In this document: positions 8,695-17,895 of the stretch, one piece after another | Layout: each line of letters starts with the position of its first letter | Position numbering within the stretch: the first letter of the stretch is position 1 | Source: Lachnospiraceae bacterium | Lineage (GTDB): Bacteria > Bacillota > Clostridia > Lachnospirales > Lachnospiraceae | Length of the DNA stretch: 64,000 bases | Direction of reading: 5' to 3' | NCBI GenBank assembly: GCA_017615545.1 | Contig: JAFZZY010000047.1 | Span: forward strand, 95,435-159,434 | Translations under genes and position numbers: made by a program | Notes under the pieces: generated by a model | What the model was told of the DNA's origin: nothing | Database searches by the model: none | What the model saw: only the letters and a program-made list of their open reading frames with translations

Positions 8695-9237
8695 ATGAAT
8701 ACCCTGGAATGTATCAAAACACGTAGAAGTATTCGCGAGTACAACGGCAAGCCGGTCGACCGCAAACTGATCGAGCAGGCGATCGAGGCCGCCTCTTACG
8801 CTCCCTCCTGGAAGAACACGCAGGTAACACGTTACATCGTGATCGACGACGAAGCGGTGAAGAACCGTATTGCCGATGAGTGCTGCTCTTCCAATCACAA
8901 CGGAGGCATCATCAAGCAGGCTCCCGTACTCGTTGTCACAACGATGATCAAAGCACGCTCCGGCTACGAGCGCGACGGTTCCTTCTCTACACCGAAGGGA
9001 AGCGGCTGGCAGATGTTCGACTGCGGTATCGCGACCCAGAGTTTCTGCCTCGCGGCGCACGAACTGGGCCTTTCCACTTTGATCATGGGCATATATGATA
9101 CCGATAAGATCACCGAGATCCTTCAGATCCCGGAAACGCAGGAGGTTGCAGCGCTGATCAGCGTCGGCTACACCGACCTCACCGACGTGGAAGCACCGAA
9201 GCGTAAGACTTTGGAAGACCTGATCAAATACGTATAA
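8695..9237 (+). CDS. Nitroreductase family protein
   Basis: The 180-residue protein is a small FMN-dependent nitroreductase. The N-terminal [15 protein letters not shown] motif carries the Arg residues that bind the FMN phosphate, followed by the [12 protein letters not shown] segment; the C-terminal half has the [11 protein letters not shown] core. The enzymes use NAD(P)H to reduce nitro or quinone compounds, but the true substrate cannot be read from sequence. The ATG used follows AAAGGAG; a longer frame starting at 8593 is only read-through of the promoter region. It lies 32 bp before pyrB and is probably co-transcribed with it. Confidence 0.88.
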   Translation: MNTLECIKTRRSIREYNGKPVDRKLIEQAIEAASYAPSWKNTQVTRYIVIDDEAVKNRIADECCSSNHNGGIIKQAPVLVVTTMIKARSGYERDGSFSTPKGSGWQMFDCGIATQSFCLAAHELGLSTLIMGIYDTDKITEILQIPETQEVAALISVGYTDLTDVEAPKRKTLEDLIKYV

Positions 9238-9269
9238 AACTTCAAACAACTTCTATTAAGGAGTATTCC

Positions 9270-10205
9270 ATGCAAATTCGACATTTTTTAAGTCCTTCGG
9301 ATCTGTCGGAGGCAGAACTGGGCCGTCTGCTCACGTTAGCGGGCGAGATCATGGCTAACCCGGACGCTTACGCTCACCTCTGTGACCGCAAGAAGCTGGC
9401 TACCCTCTTCTACGAGCCGAGCACGCGCACCCGCCTCAGCTTCGAGGCAGCGATGCACAACCTCGGCGGCAGCGTCATCGGTTTCTCCGATGCATCGCAG
9501 AGTTCTGCAACGAAAGGCGAAAGCGTTTCCGACACCATCCGAATCATCAGCTGCTACGCCGACATTTGCGCCATGCGTCATCCGAAGGAAGGCGCGCCCA
9601 TGGTCGCAGCCGGTAAATCCGGAATTCCCGTGATCAATGCAGGCGACGGCGGACACCAGCACCCGACCCAGACATTGACCGATCTGCTCACGATCCGTGA
9701 GTTGAAGGGCCGTCTGGATCACCTGACCATCGGTATGTGCGGCGACCTGAAATTCGGCCGTACCGTTCATTCCCTGATCAACGCGATGATCGTCTACCCG
9801 AACGTATCCTTCGTCCTCATCTCGCCGAAGGAACTGCGCGTTCCGGACTACATTCGTAAGAACGTCCTCCAGGACAACAACATCCCGTTCGAGGAGGTCA
9901 CCAACCTGGAAGAAGCTCTTCCGAAGCTCGACCTTCTGTACATGACCCGCGTTCAGCGTGAGCGTTTCTTCAACGAGGAAGAATACATCCGAATGAAGGA
10001 CTCTTACATCCTGGACCGCAAGAAGATGGAACTGGCGCCGCAGGATATGCTCGTCATGCACCCTCTTCCCAGGGTCAATGAGATCTCCGTCGATGTCGAC
10101 GACGATCCCCGTGCCGTTTACTTCAAGCAGGTTCAGTACGGCGTGTACGCACGCATGGCGCTGATCCTGATCCTTCTGGGACTCGACCCGGGTAAACCGC
10201 TGTAA
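9270..10205 (+). CDS. pyrB: Aspartate carbamoyltransferase, catalytic subunit
   Basis: The 311-residue PyrB joins carbamoyl phosphate to L-aspartate, the committed step of pyrimidine synthesis. The carbamoyl-phosphate loop [19 protein letters not shown], the [12 protein letters not shown] motif and the C-terminal [10 protein letters not shown] are intact. AAGGAG precedes the ATG. The enzyme normally forms a dodecamer with the regulatory subunit PyrI; here pyrI is not next door but 3.9 kb away, with its own promoter. No PyrR attenuator was recognised upstream; transcription probably comes from the nitroreductase promoter. A good terminator follows the stop codon. Confidence 0.96.
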   Translation: MQIRHFLSPSDLSEAELGRLLTLAGEIMANPDAYAHLCDRKKLATLFYEPSTRTRLSFEAAMHNLGGSVIGFSDASQSSATKGESVSDTIRIISCYADICAMRHPKEGAPMVAAGKSGIPVINAGDGGHQHPTQTLTDLLTIRELKGRLDHLTIGMCGDLKFGRTVHSLINAMIVYPNVSFVLISPKELRVPDYIRKNVLQDNNIPFEEVTNLEEALPKLDLLYMTRVQRERFFNEEEYIRMKDSYILDRKKMELAPQDMLVMHPLPRVNEISVDVDDDPRAVYFKQVQYGVYARMALILILLGLDPGKPL

Positions 10206-10226
10206 AAAAATTGCTATGATACAAAA

Positions 10227-10270
10227 ACAGGCTCCGTTGATGCTATGCGCATCCCGGAGCCTGTTATTTT
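10227..10270 (+). terminator. Terminator after pyrB
   Basis: Perfect 10-bp stem (ACAGGCTCCG with CGGAGCCTGT), 18-nt loop, then a T-rich tract. Confidence 0.85.
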
Positions 10271-10310
10271 CTACTCTTCATCTCGATTTCGAAACTTTTT
10301 TCGAAGGAAC

Positions 10311-10339
10311 TTGCCAAACTACCCCTTCCGTGCTATAAT
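10311..10339 (+). promoter_or_regulatory. Promoter of the C39-like peptidase gene
   Basis: TTGCCA, 17-bp spacer, consensus TATAAT. It lies about 230 bp before the start codon, leaving a long, structured leader. Confidence 0.75.
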
Positions 10340-10345
10340 TTATTG

Positions 10346-10572
10346 CGTGTGCAGCATGATCGAAAAACAGCATATCCTACAAATCCATCTAGCTTAGCGT
10401 TTCCTTGATTCAACTGCTAAGCATATAATATGCTGTCGTGACGACCAAAATCACGAATAGGAGGGAATAATTAAATGCACACGATTTAGCTACTCCCATG
10501 GCAGCTAAAACTCTAATATGAAAAGGGATCATTGATTCCCGATCAAAACAAGAAAAGAAAGGAAGTAAGAAA
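10346..10572 (+). other. Long structured 5' leader with a possible four-codon leader ORF
   Basis: The leader of about 225 nt contains nested stems: ACAGCATAT (10367-10375) with ATATGCTGT (10428-10436), enclosing GCTTAGC (10392-10398) with GCTAAGC (10416-10422), then CGTGA (10437-10441) with TCACG (10451-10455). A strong AGGAGGG precedes ATG CAC ACG ATT TAG at 10475, a possible MHTI leader peptide, whose stop overlaps another hairpin (TTTAGCT with AGCTAAA). I could not match it to a known riboswitch class. Confidence 0.45.
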
Positions 10573-11868
10573 ATGTATCAAAAAACAAGAGGAAAAATGT
10601 TCACCCGCCTTAAGAAGGCTCTCGTCTTCGTTCTGGTCCTGGCTCTCATTCTGCCGACCATGCCCGTTTCCGTTCAGGCCGCAGAAGCAGTCTCAATTCC
10701 TGTGCCCTATATCAACCAGGGAAACTACAACACAAGTTTCTATAATAAAAACGGTAAATTAGTATACAACAAAGACAAAACGCCAAAACCTGCCACAGTT
10801 AAGATCAGCGGCTGCGGAGCTGCAAGTAGTGCCATGGTCATCAGCTACTACTTAAATCTCAAAGGCTCGGTATTCAGCCCTGATATCCTATTTCAAAGAG
10901 CTATTGACCACGGAGACTATCAAGGTAATGGTCTCAATCATGCGGGTGTTTCTTACATCTGTTCTACGGTCTCCGTTAATGTAACTTGGACTTCTTCCGT
11001 AAAAGAAGCGATCAGTGCTCTTAAGGAAAACCGCCCCGTTATAGCCAACGTTGGAGAGAGCGTATTCACTACTTGGAAGCATTATATTGTTCTGACCGGC
11101 TACAAGAAAGACAATAACGGAAATGAATATTTCCAGGTAAATGATCCTAATCATACCAAGTATAACAGAACTTGGGTTTCCAAAAGCACAGTAACTAAAG
11201 CGATATTAAGCAGTGGCTACGGCATTACAAAATACTCTCCGATCAAAAGCGTGACAGCAGGCGCCTTCATGGCAAATCGAAAGCTGACTACCGGAAGTGC
11301 ATGCAATATCTTCGGTTATGCTTATTCCAATACCAAACTCAAGGAAGTGACGGGCCAGATCCTGAATTCTTCCGGCACTGAAGTTCAGGCTTATACAGTT
11401 TACCCCAATGCGAACTACTGTGATCTGAAGTCTTCCGATATCAATAAGTATTTGACATTCGGAAGTCTTGCTGCAGGAAGTTACAAGCTCAAGATCACTG
11501 CAAAAGACAGTAATGGCACCGTTACGAAGACCGTCGATTTCACGGTCACTGCTGCTGCCAAGTTGACCGGTAGTGTCTCTATGGCTACCACATCGATCAA
11601 AAAAGGAAAAGCATGCAATATTTCAGGCACCATCAAATCTGGAAGTAAGATCACAAACGTAACAGGTAAGATCATCAACTCTTCCGGAAAGGCTGTACAA
11701 ACTAAGAGCATTTCTCCGAACGCCACTTCGGTTAATCTGAAAACATCAGCGATCAACAAGAACCTGAAATTCGGAAAACTAGCAAAGGGAAAATATAAGC
11801 TTCAGATCACCGCAAAAGATGCGGCCGGAAACAACTTTAGCAAAACCATAAGTTTTACGGTAAAGTGA
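10573..11868 (+). CDS. Secreted C39-like cysteine peptidase with two Ig-like repeats
   Basis: The 431-residue product begins with a long signal peptide (about residues 1-37, ending VQAAEA). Residues about 40-215 form a C39-type papain-like domain: Cys in ISGCGAASSAMV, His in KHYIVLTGY and Asp in VNDPN make a plausible catalytic triad. Two tandem domains of about 100 residues follow, each with the pattern SACNIxG...ILNSSG...LKITAKD, resembling bacterial Ig-like modules. The gene is noticeably richer in A/T than its neighbours and splits pyrB from pyrI, which suggests acquisition. It does not look like the peptidase of a bacteriocin ABC exporter, as no transporter domain is present. Substrate is unknown. 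Confidence 0.8.
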   Translation: MYQKTRGKMFTRLKKALVFVLVLALILPTMPVSVQAAEAVSIPVPYINQGNYNTSFYNKNGKLVYNKDKTPKPATVKISGCGAASSAMVISYYLNLKGSVFSPDILFQRAIDHGDYQGNGLNHAGVSYICSTVSVNVTWTSSVKEAISALKENRPVIANVGESVFTTWKHYIVLTGYKKDNNGNEYFQVNDPNHTKYNRTWVSKSTVTKAILSSGYGITKYSPIKSVTAGAFMANRKLTTGSACNIFGYAYSNTKLKEVTGQILNSSGTEVQAYTVYPNANYCDLKSSDINKYLTFGSLAAGSYKLKITAKDSNGTVTKTVDFTVTAAAKLTGSVSMATTSIKKGKACNISGTIKSGSKITNVTGKIINSSGKAVQTKSISPNATSVNLKTSAINKNLKFGKLAKGKYKLQITAKDAAGNNFSKTISFTVK

Positions 11869-11904
11869 CGCCATAGATCATCCGTATCATAACTAACAAA
11901 AAAA

Positions 11905-11942
11905 CACCCGATCTCGACATCTGCAGAGACCGGGTGCTTTTT
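11905..11942 (+). terminator. Terminator after the C39-like gene
   Basis: Stem CACCCGATCTC with GAGACCGGGTG (one mismatch), then CTTTTT. Confidence 0.8.
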
Positions 11943-11944
11943 GA

Positions 11945-12121
11945 TCAGCAACTATAATACATCTTCTTATAGGCTGATTTTGCAATTATTCCTGATGTCA
12001 TAAATAAGAAGCCTGAAAGCAACAACGTATAAAAGTCGGCTTCCGGAGTAATAATATTACCTGTTCCACTGATATTCAGTTTTTCCTGTATCTCAAAGTA
12101 CTTGATTATCAGTTCAGCCTT
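11945..12121 (-). pseudogene. Possible remnant of a membrane protein C-terminus
   Basis: A 58-codon minus-strand frame bounded by stops has no upstream start or ribosome site but reads like a protein end: ITPEADFYTLLLSGFLFMTS, then GIIAKSAYKKMYYSC. That is a hydrophobic helix followed by a basic tail, as in a C-terminal anchor. It may be the decayed end of a lost gene. The evidence is only composition, so this is a tentative call. Confidence 0.2.
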
Positions 12122-12164
12122 TTACAGCTCTATATCTCAACTCTAAACTTATCTTCTTATCTTC

Positions 12165-12848
12165 TTACTTCTTCTTACTCGTACTCTTATTCTCCGAAGG
12201 CGCTCCAAGGAACATCCAGCAAAGAGCGGCCAATGCACCGCCGACCAGCGGAGCTACGATAAATACCCATACATCTGCCAAAGCGTCGCCGCCAACAAAC
12301 AAAGCGGGACCGAAGCTTCTCGCAGGGTTAACGCTCGTTCCGGTAAATCCGATACCAAGAAGGTGTACCATGGTAAGGGAAAGGCCGATCACGACGCCGG
12401 CTACCGATGAATTTTCGGTCTTGGAAGTAACTCCAAGGATTGCAAGTACAAATACAAATGTAAGGATGATCTCAATGATCAGGGACTTAACAACATCCGC
12501 ATCGTAAAGAGCGTTCTGTCCCAATGCTTTATTGCTTCCAAGCATGAAATACAAAATGCCTGCTCCGATGATCGCGCCTACGAACTGGGCTACGATATAG
12601 CCGCAGAAATCCTTAACGTCCATCTTCTTGGAGATCAACATCGCGAAAGAAACTGCCGGGTTGATATGACAGCCGGAAACATTACCGATGGAGTAAGCCA
12701 TCGCAACGATTACAAGTCCGAACGAGATCGCCGTTGCAAGATAGCCCGCAGAGGTGCCGCATCCGACTACTGCCGCGGTTCCACAGGCAAACAAAACCAA
12801 AACAAAAGTGCCAATACATTCTGCTACATACTTCTTCATTGCTTCCAT
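12165..12848 (-). CDS. aqpZ: Aquaporin Z-like MIP channel
   Basis: The 227-residue membrane protein has six predicted helices and the two pore-lining motifs of the family, GCHINPAVSFAM and GTSVNPARSFGP. The second motif is NPAR, without the extra Asp usual in glycerol facilitators, so a water channel is favoured. Length matches AqpZ. The C-terminus is a short Lys/Ser tail. It has its own promoter, whose -35 overlaps the end of the LD-carboxypeptidase gene. The ATG follows AGGAGG. Confidence 0.9.
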   Translation of the reverse strand: MEAMKKYVAECIGTFVLVLFACGTAAVVGCGTSAGYLATAISFGLVIVAMAYSIGNVSGCHINPAVSFAMLISKKMDVKDFCGYIVAQFVGAIIGAGILYFMLGSNKALGQNALYDADVVKSLIIEIILTFVFVLAILGVTSKTENSSVAGVVIGLSLTMVHLLGIGFTGTSVNPARSFGPALFVGGDALADVWVFIVAPLVGGALAALCWMFLGAPSENKSTSKKK

Positions 12849-12920
12849 AGTATTCCTCCTAACCTTAGAAAGCTTTTCGCATTTTTTAACCGATCACGGG
12901 CATAGCCCAACTACACCTGA

Positions 12921-12949
12921 ATCATAGCACAAATCACATCGGAAATCAA
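12921..12949 (-). promoter_or_regulatory. Promoter of aqpZ
   Basis: Minus-strand TTGATT, 17-bp spacer, TATGAT. The -35 element covers the stop codon region of the upstream gene. Confidence 0.6.
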
Positions 12950-14001
12950 GATTTCAGTTTCTGGGAAATAGTCAGTTTCTCACCCTTAAGTTCGAAACTT
13001 CCCACGGCTCCGCAGACCATCGGGATCCGCGGCGGCTGGTGGCCGATATCGGCCTCAAATACGACCGGAACGTGTAAGGGGGCCAATGCATCCAGGACCG
13101 CCGTTTCATAGTCTGTGTCGTACTGCATGTTGAATATGGCGGGGCGTCCGAACACGAAACCTTTCGCATTCTCGAAGGCTCCCGACTCACGCATTTGCCA
13201 CAAGGCACGTGTCAACATCGGCGAGCTCAGTTCAAAGCTCTCCAGGAACCACAAGACGCCATCGTCCTTATATCGGCGGGCGAAACCCGCACCATCCTCA
13301 TACGGAGTACCGATAAGGCAGACAATGCTGTCCAGGCAGCCGCCGATCCAGCGGCCGGACGCGCCCAACTGCTCTGCCCTCTTACCGTTGGCGTCGACAC
13401 CGAAGATCTTCACGTCGCTGTTGAACTCATAAGGCTCCAGCCCGGTCTCGCGCTGCAGCCAGCCGTGCTGGTAACGCTCGTAGCTATCATGCGCAAACGT
13501 CTGGTCATTGCCCGCAAACAGTTTCCCCTGCCACAGGTCGACATTTTCCGTGATGCTCTGATGCCAGGGCACCATGCCGAAATCGCCGAGATTATGGCTA
13601 TAGATCGACGCGATATCGAGGCAAGTCGTGACCGAATAGGTCAGGTTTGTCGTGTCGGAATATCCCTGCACCCACTTCGGGTCAGCGCGAAGAATGTCCG
13701 CCGAGTCTTTCAGATAGGGCAATGCTTCGCAGAGGTAATCTCCGCCCGATTCCGCCACGATCGCCCGAACCTTCGGATCGATAATAAGACTCTTCAGTGC
13801 GTTCGCGCGCACATCCGCAGCAGCGCTCCTGCCCCGCTCACTCTGGAATATTTCACCCGCTTCCTTTACGCCGAAACCGGCCTGTTTCAGTTGCGCTACA
13901 GCGCTTTTATGGCGGATGATGTCGACTTCTGCGGTGCGGCCGTCGGAGGGCGCGCAGATACCGATACAATCACCGGTTTTCATAAATCTGGGATAGATCA
14001 T
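12946..14001 (-). CDS. LD-carboxypeptidase family (S66) serine peptidase
   Basis: The 351-residue protein fits peptidase family S66, which includes LdcA (cleaves the terminal D-Ala of murein tetrapeptides) and MccF (microcin C immunity). The catalytic Ser115 lies in GYSDTTNL; the supporting Glu and His are in WFLESFELSS and ADIGHQPPRIP. There is no signal peptide, so it acts in the cytoplasm, for murein recycling or peptide detoxification. The long insertion between the domains is more like MccF-type members than short LdcA. It is divergent from pyrI, with 72 bp between them. Confidence 0.88.
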   Translation of the reverse strand: MIYPRFMKTGDCIGICAPSDGRTAEVDIIRHKSAVAQLKQAGFGVKEAGEIFQSERGRSAAADVRANALKSLIIDPKVRAIVAESGGDYLCEALPYLKDSADILRADPKWVQGYSDTTNLTYSVTTCLDIASIYSHNLGDFGMVPWHQSITENVDLWQGKLFAGNDQTFAHDSYERYQHGWLQRETGLEPYEFNSDVKIFGVDANGKRAEQLGASGRWIGGCLDSIVCLIGTPYEDGAGFARRYKDDGVLWFLESFELSSPMLTRALWQMRESGAFENAKGFVFGRPAIFNMQYDTDYETAVLDALAPLHVPVVFEADIGHQPPRIPMVCGAVGSFELKGEKLTISQKLKS

Positions 14002-14016
14002 GTTCTCACCTCGTTG

Positions 14017-14045
14017 TTGATTTTTTTTCGTATTTCGTGTATGAT
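14017..14045 (+). promoter_or_regulatory. Promoter of pyrI
   Basis: TTGATT, 17-bp spacer, TATGAT, 28 bp before the start codon. This shows pyrI is a separate transcription unit from pyrB. Confidence 0.7.
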
Positions 14046-14073
14046 AGTTACAGCATTTGTCAGGAGGTATTTT

Positions 14074-14499
14074 ATGTTAAATATCAGCGGTCTGGAAGAA
14101 GGTATCGTACTCGATCATATCAAAGCAGGCATGTCCACTTTGGTTTTCGAATCCCTGAACCTGGAAAAACTGAACACGGAAGTTGCGATCATCCGCAACG
14201 CGAAGAGCCAAAAGATGGGCCGTAAGGACATCATTAAGATCGCCGGAGGCTTGGATCAGGTCGACCTCGACATCCTCGGCTACCTGGATCACAACATCAC
14301 GGTCAATATCATCAAAGACTCTGTGATCGTCGAGAAGCGTCGTCTGAAACTCCCCGCCCGCATCTACAACGTGATCAAATGTAAAAATCCCCGTTGCATC
14401 ACTTCCATCGAACGCGGCATCCCGCAGGTGTTCGAGCTGGCCGACGAGGAAACAGCGACCTATCGTTGCATCTACTGCGAAGAAAAATACGATCGTTGA
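14074..14499 (+). CDS. pyrI: Aspartate carbamoyltransferase, regulatory subunit
   Basis: The 141-residue PyrI binds nucleotide effectors and holds PyrB trimers together. The N-terminal nucleotide-binding half is shown by VLDHIKAG and the ITVNIIKDSVIVEKRRLKLP stretch. The C-terminal zinc domain has the four ligands in KCKNPRCI and YRCIYCEEK. AGGAGG sits 7 bp before the ATG. A much longer open frame extends upstream, but it is only the complement of the neighbouring peptidase gene. The isolated position, away from pyrB, is unusual. Confidence 0.95.
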   Translation: MLNISGLEEGIVLDHIKAGMSTLVFESLNLEKLNTEVAIIRNAKSQKMGRKDIIKIAGGLDQVDLDILGYLDHNITVNIIKDSVIVEKRRLKLPARIYNVIKCKNPRCITSIERGIPQVFELADEETATYRCIYCEEKYDR

Positions 14500-14518
14500 T
14501 CGATGAAAGATTTATAGA

Positions 14519-14554
14519 TAAGCCTGCTCCGAACTTCGGGGCAGGCTTATTTTT
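14519..14554 (+). terminator. Terminator after pyrI
   Basis: TAAGCCTGC with GCAGGCTTA plus inner pairing, followed by TTTTT. It lies just before the convergent end of the next minus-strand gene. Confidence 0.85.
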
Positions 14555-14577
14555 GTGGGGCATTCGCCCCGATATCA

Positions 14578-16254
14578 TTACAGGTCGTGATCAAATACCA
14601 CGATCACAAAACCATTTACATTCTGGTAGATCTCGAGCATGTTATCCAATACGGCAGCACCGCTCTCGGAATTCTTCCAGGTCTTGTACTCACTCGGGCT
14701 CATCAGCACAAAGTAACGATCCACGCCCTCCTGCGGGCCGAACCAGGTCGTACTGGTCTGATAGTATTCATGGTGAATACCGTTGTTATCGAAGCTTACG
14801 TTGCGGGCGCGAACGGCTTCTCCGGTATAGACCGTGAGTAGCTGACTGTTCCAGAACGTTGCATAACCATAGGTCAGATCGTGCTCTTCCAGGAAATCTG
14901 CCACCTGGTAGATCGCCTTATCACGATTGTAGTAAAAGCCTTTACCGAGGATCACACCGGCGTTCAGGAAGGCCGTCAGGACGAGCGGCACCGTCGCAAG
15001 CAGAACCAGGCGCTGCGCTATCCCGCGATTTTTGATCTCATAACCGAGGGCCATGAGCAAAAGCACCAGGCCAGAAGCAATGATCGGCGCCAGACGCCAA
15101 TTGGCCGTATATAAGAGGCCGAAAATAAAGGCAAATACGATGGCCGCCGAAAGGATCAGATGCGACCACAGGAAGATCTTCAGCGGACGGTCTTTGATCT
15201 GCTTGTAGCGGATCAGCAGACCGATCGGAAGAAGCGCGACTACAAATGCCGTCACCAGACGAAGCAGATATCCGACCGATTCAATGCTGAACATCGGGAT
15301 CCGTTCATAGATCTCGATCCCGAACAAACGGAACCAGGCATTCGGCAGATCCAGCAGATGCTGGGACCAGTCATTCATATTCGACCATACGGAGTATGCA
15401 TTTGCATAACCCGCTTCCTGCGCCTTCAGGAAGACTTTCAGCCAGATCAGGCCGAGCAGGCTCGCGACCATCAGGAAGATGGCGATCAGGCCGAACGCTT
15501 TATTTTCGCGGCAATTATACTTACACTCCGTGTCGAAGAAACGCTCCAGGAAGAAACCTCCCAACACCGGCAGGGTGACCAGGATCATCATCTGCCCGCC
15601 GTCCAGCGTGACACACATGAAATAAAATCCGGCCAATGCCAGCGTATACCATGTCAGTTTCTTCTCGCGGTACCGTCTCTCGATCGAGATCAGGATCGCA
15701 AATCCGAAGAAGAGGAACATGGCCCCGAGGCTGTAATAGATCACGTGGCCCCAAAAGATCTCCCACATCTTCTCGGACGAAGAGATGACCAAAAGGGTCA
15801 GGCCAATGCAGTCCAGACGATATGCTAAAGACAGATCGGCAGCCCGGCAGACCAGGAAGATCGAAGCCACAAACAGGAACATGAAAAGCATCATGCCGAG
15901 GTTGTGCGTCACCACGGAAACGCCGAAGAACGGGATCAGCGGAAGCATCAAAAGGTTTCCGCCGAAGGGAAGCTGCGCCGCATAGTAGAAATACGGCGAG
16001 ATCCATTTGCCGGAGTCATAGGATGCCTGCGCCCACAGGATCGTGTCGGTACAGTCCGAATGCATGTAGCCGACGCCCGGTCCGAAGATATAATAGAGGA
16101 CCGTGAAAACGCCGAGAAAAGCAAAGACCATAGATACACAGAGGTGAGCATCTTGCGCAGTAACCGTTTTACGCTTCGGCGCGGTACGCTCTAACTCCAC
16201 GTCTGTCTCCGCCTCCGCCGCAGAAGCCTGTGCGCTCTCTATCTGTTCACTCAT
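14578..16254 (-). CDS. Polytopic membrane protein, GT-C glycosyltransferase-like
   Basis: The 558-residue product has an acidic cytoplasmic N-terminus (about 35 residues), then roughly eleven hydrophobic helices and a soluble C-terminal domain of about 110 residues. The first external loop carries GYMHSDCTDTILWAQAS, an acidic motif in the place where GT-C transferases keep their catalytic Asp. GT-C enzymes use polyprenyl-phosphate sugars as donors outside the membrane. The gene starts 10 bp after a Glf-like flavoprotein and follows uppP, which supports work on undecaprenyl-linked glycan. I could not assign a specific family; a YfhO-like protein is an alternative. Confidence 0.6.
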   Translation of the reverse strand: MSEQIESAQASAAEAETDVELERTAPKRKTVTAQDAHLCVSMVFAFLGVFTVLYYIFGPGVGYMHSDCTDTILWAQASYDSGKWISPYFYYAAQLPFGGNLLMLPLIPFFGVSVVTHNLGMMLFMFLFVASIFLVCRAADLSLAYRLDCIGLTLLVISSSEKMWEIFWGHVIYYSLGAMFLFFGFAILISIERRYREKKLTWYTLALAGFYFMCVTLDGGQMMILVTLPVLGGFFLERFFDTECKYNCRENKAFGLIAIFLMVASLLGLIWLKVFLKAQEAGYANAYSVWSNMNDWSQHLLDLPNAWFRLFGIEIYERIPMFSIESVGYLLRLVTAFVVALLPIGLLIRYKQIKDRPLKIFLWSHLILSAAIVFAFIFGLLYTANWRLAPIIASGLVLLLMALGYEIKNRGIAQRLVLLATVPLVLTAFLNAGVILGKGFYYNRDKAIYQVADFLEEHDLTYGYATFWNSQLLTVYTGEAVRARNVSFDNNGIHHEYYQTSTTWFGPQEGVDRYFVLMSPSEYKTWKNSESGAAVLDNMLEIYQNVNGFVIVVFDHDL

Positions 16255-16263
16255 AGTTACGAT

Positions 16264-17868
16264 TTACTCCTCTTCCTGTGACGATGCCTCGTCCTCAGCC
16301 TCCACGCGGGCTTCCTCGTGGTACTCCTGCTCCGTATTTACATTCCATACATTGGACTTATCGGTGCGTCCGCTGATGATGTTGTCGACCGCCTCGAACG
16401 CCGTAGCCATCGAGTGATCCATGTTGTTATAGCGGTGCTGACCGTTTCGGCCAATGCAGTACAGATTGTCATATTCATTCAGATACTCGATCACGCGGTC
16501 CATCAGCGCGTAAGTATCAAAGTATGCGGGATACGCCTTCTTAACACGCTCACGATGCGCGTCCATGACCTTTACGCCCTTCTCGAGCACGCCCATCTGA
16601 CGCAGCTCCTTATAGGCGAACTTCACGGTATCCTTTGCGGACATGGTCCAGAAATCATCGCCCTCGTTACAGAAGTACTCGAGGCCGATCCAAACGGTGT
16701 GCTCGGGATCCTGAACGAGATACGGCGACCAGTTGTTGAAGATCTGGATACGTCCCAGCTTCACGCCGACATCCTGAACATAGATCCAGCAGTCAGGCAC
16801 GATATTGCCCAAAGTAGCGATCTTCGTCTCGTTCTTCAGACTCAGGCGGTCTACGAGCAGACCAACCGTTACAAAATCACGGTACGGAAGGCCGTGCGCG
16901 ATCGCTGCAACATCTTCCGGTGCCTCAGGCATACCTGCGATCAGATCCTTCACGGGCATGGAGGAAAGAACGACATCGGCCGCCTCTACCATTTCCTTAC
17001 CGTCAGCTTCATATACAACGCCGGTAACCTTCTTCTGACCATCGATGACAGCGGTCTTCAGACCGGTCACGCGGCAGCCCTTCTGGATGAAACCGCCCAT
17101 GCGAACGACTTCATCGGCTACGACCTCCCACAACTGACCGGGACCATACTTCGGATACTGGAACTCCTCGATCAAAGAAGTCTCGACCTTACGGTTCTTC
17201 TTACCGGGGATCGCCTTACCCGCCATATCCTTCAGAACGGCTACGATGGAAAGGCCCTTAACGCGCTGAGCGCCCCAGTCTGCGGAGATCTCGCTCGGGT
17301 GACGTCCCCACAGTTTCTCGGTGTAACCCTCGAAAAACATGGAGTACAGTTTCTTACCGAAACGGTTGATATAGAAATTCTCCAGATTGTCTTCCTTCTT
17401 CTTCGCTACCACGCTCTTCATGTAGCTGCAGCCCGACTTCATGGTCGTTCCGATGCCCATGTTTTTGATGGTGCTCATCTTCAGCGAGATCGGATAATCG
17501 AAGAACTTTTTCTTGTAGTAGATGCGGGATACTCTCTGGCGGAGCAGCATCACGCGATCTTCTTTCTCGGGATCCGGGCCGCCTTCCGCCAGCGCCTTCT
17601 CACGTCCGAGTTTGATGTCGTCAAACGACGGCGCGCCCTGCATCGGCATCATCTCCTGCCACCACTTGCGCACTCTCTCATCCTTCGAGAAGAAGCGGTG
17701 ACCGCCGATATCCATGCGGTGACCATTGTGAACGACGGTACGGGAAATGCCTCCCACCGTCTGTGATTCCTCGAGGACCACGACCTGCGTCGACGGCTCC
17801 CTCTTTAACAATTCATACGCGGCGGTAAGGCCTGCAGGACCTGCGCCGATGATTACAGCTTTACTCAT
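16264..17868 (-). CDS. FAD-dependent oxidoreductase, UDP-galactopyranose mutase-like
   Basis: The 534-residue product opens with a dinucleotide-binding fold, [19 protein letters not shown], and continues with [20 protein letters not shown], as in UDP-galactopyranose mutase and protoporphyrinogen-oxidase-like enzymes. Such proteins often sit with GT-C or GtrA proteins and are thought to modify sugars attached to nucleotide or lipid carriers. The last 40 residues are highly acidic. A GTG at 17877 is also in frame; I prefer the ATG that gives MSKAVIIG. It is 27 bp downstream of uppP and 10 bp from the GT-C-like gene, so the three form an operon. The reaction is not known. Confidence 0.75.
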   Translation of the reverse strand: MSKAVIIGAGPAGLTAAYELLKREPSTQVVVLEESQTVGGISRTVVHNGHRMDIGGHRFFSKDERVRKWWQEMMPMQGAPSFDDIKLGREKALAEGGPDPEKEDRVMLLRQRVSRIYYKKKFFDYPISLKMSTIKNMGIGTTMKSGCSYMKSVVAKKKEDNLENFYINRFGKKLYSMFFEGYTEKLWGRHPSEISADWGAQRVKGLSIVAVLKDMAGKAIPGKKNRKVETSLIEEFQYPKYGPGQLWEVVADEVVRMGGFIQKGCRVTGLKTAVIDGQKKVTGVVYEADGKEMVEAADVVLSSMPVKDLIAGMPEAPEDVAAIAHGLPYRDFVTVGLLVDRLSLKNETKIATLGNIVPDCWIYVQDVGVKLGRIQIFNNWSPYLVQDPEHTVWIGLEYFCNEGDDFWTMSAKDTVKFAYKELRQMGVLEKGVKVMDAHRERVKKAYPAYFDTYALMDRVIEYLNEYDNLYCIGRNGQHRYNNMDHSMATAFEAVDNIISGRTDKSNVWNVNTEQEYHEEARVEAEDEASSQEEE

Positions 17869-17895
17869 TTTCTCCACTATTCCTTTACTCTATTA

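Noticed and set aside
10346..10572. c-di-GMP or preQ1 riboswitch upstream of the C39-like gene
   Set aside because: Stems are present, but the conserved core sequences of those classes are not.
13195..14073. 293-residue N-terminal extension of pyrI
   Set aside because: It is the antisense of the LD-carboxypeptidase gene. PyrI has a perfect ribosome site and promoter at its normal start.
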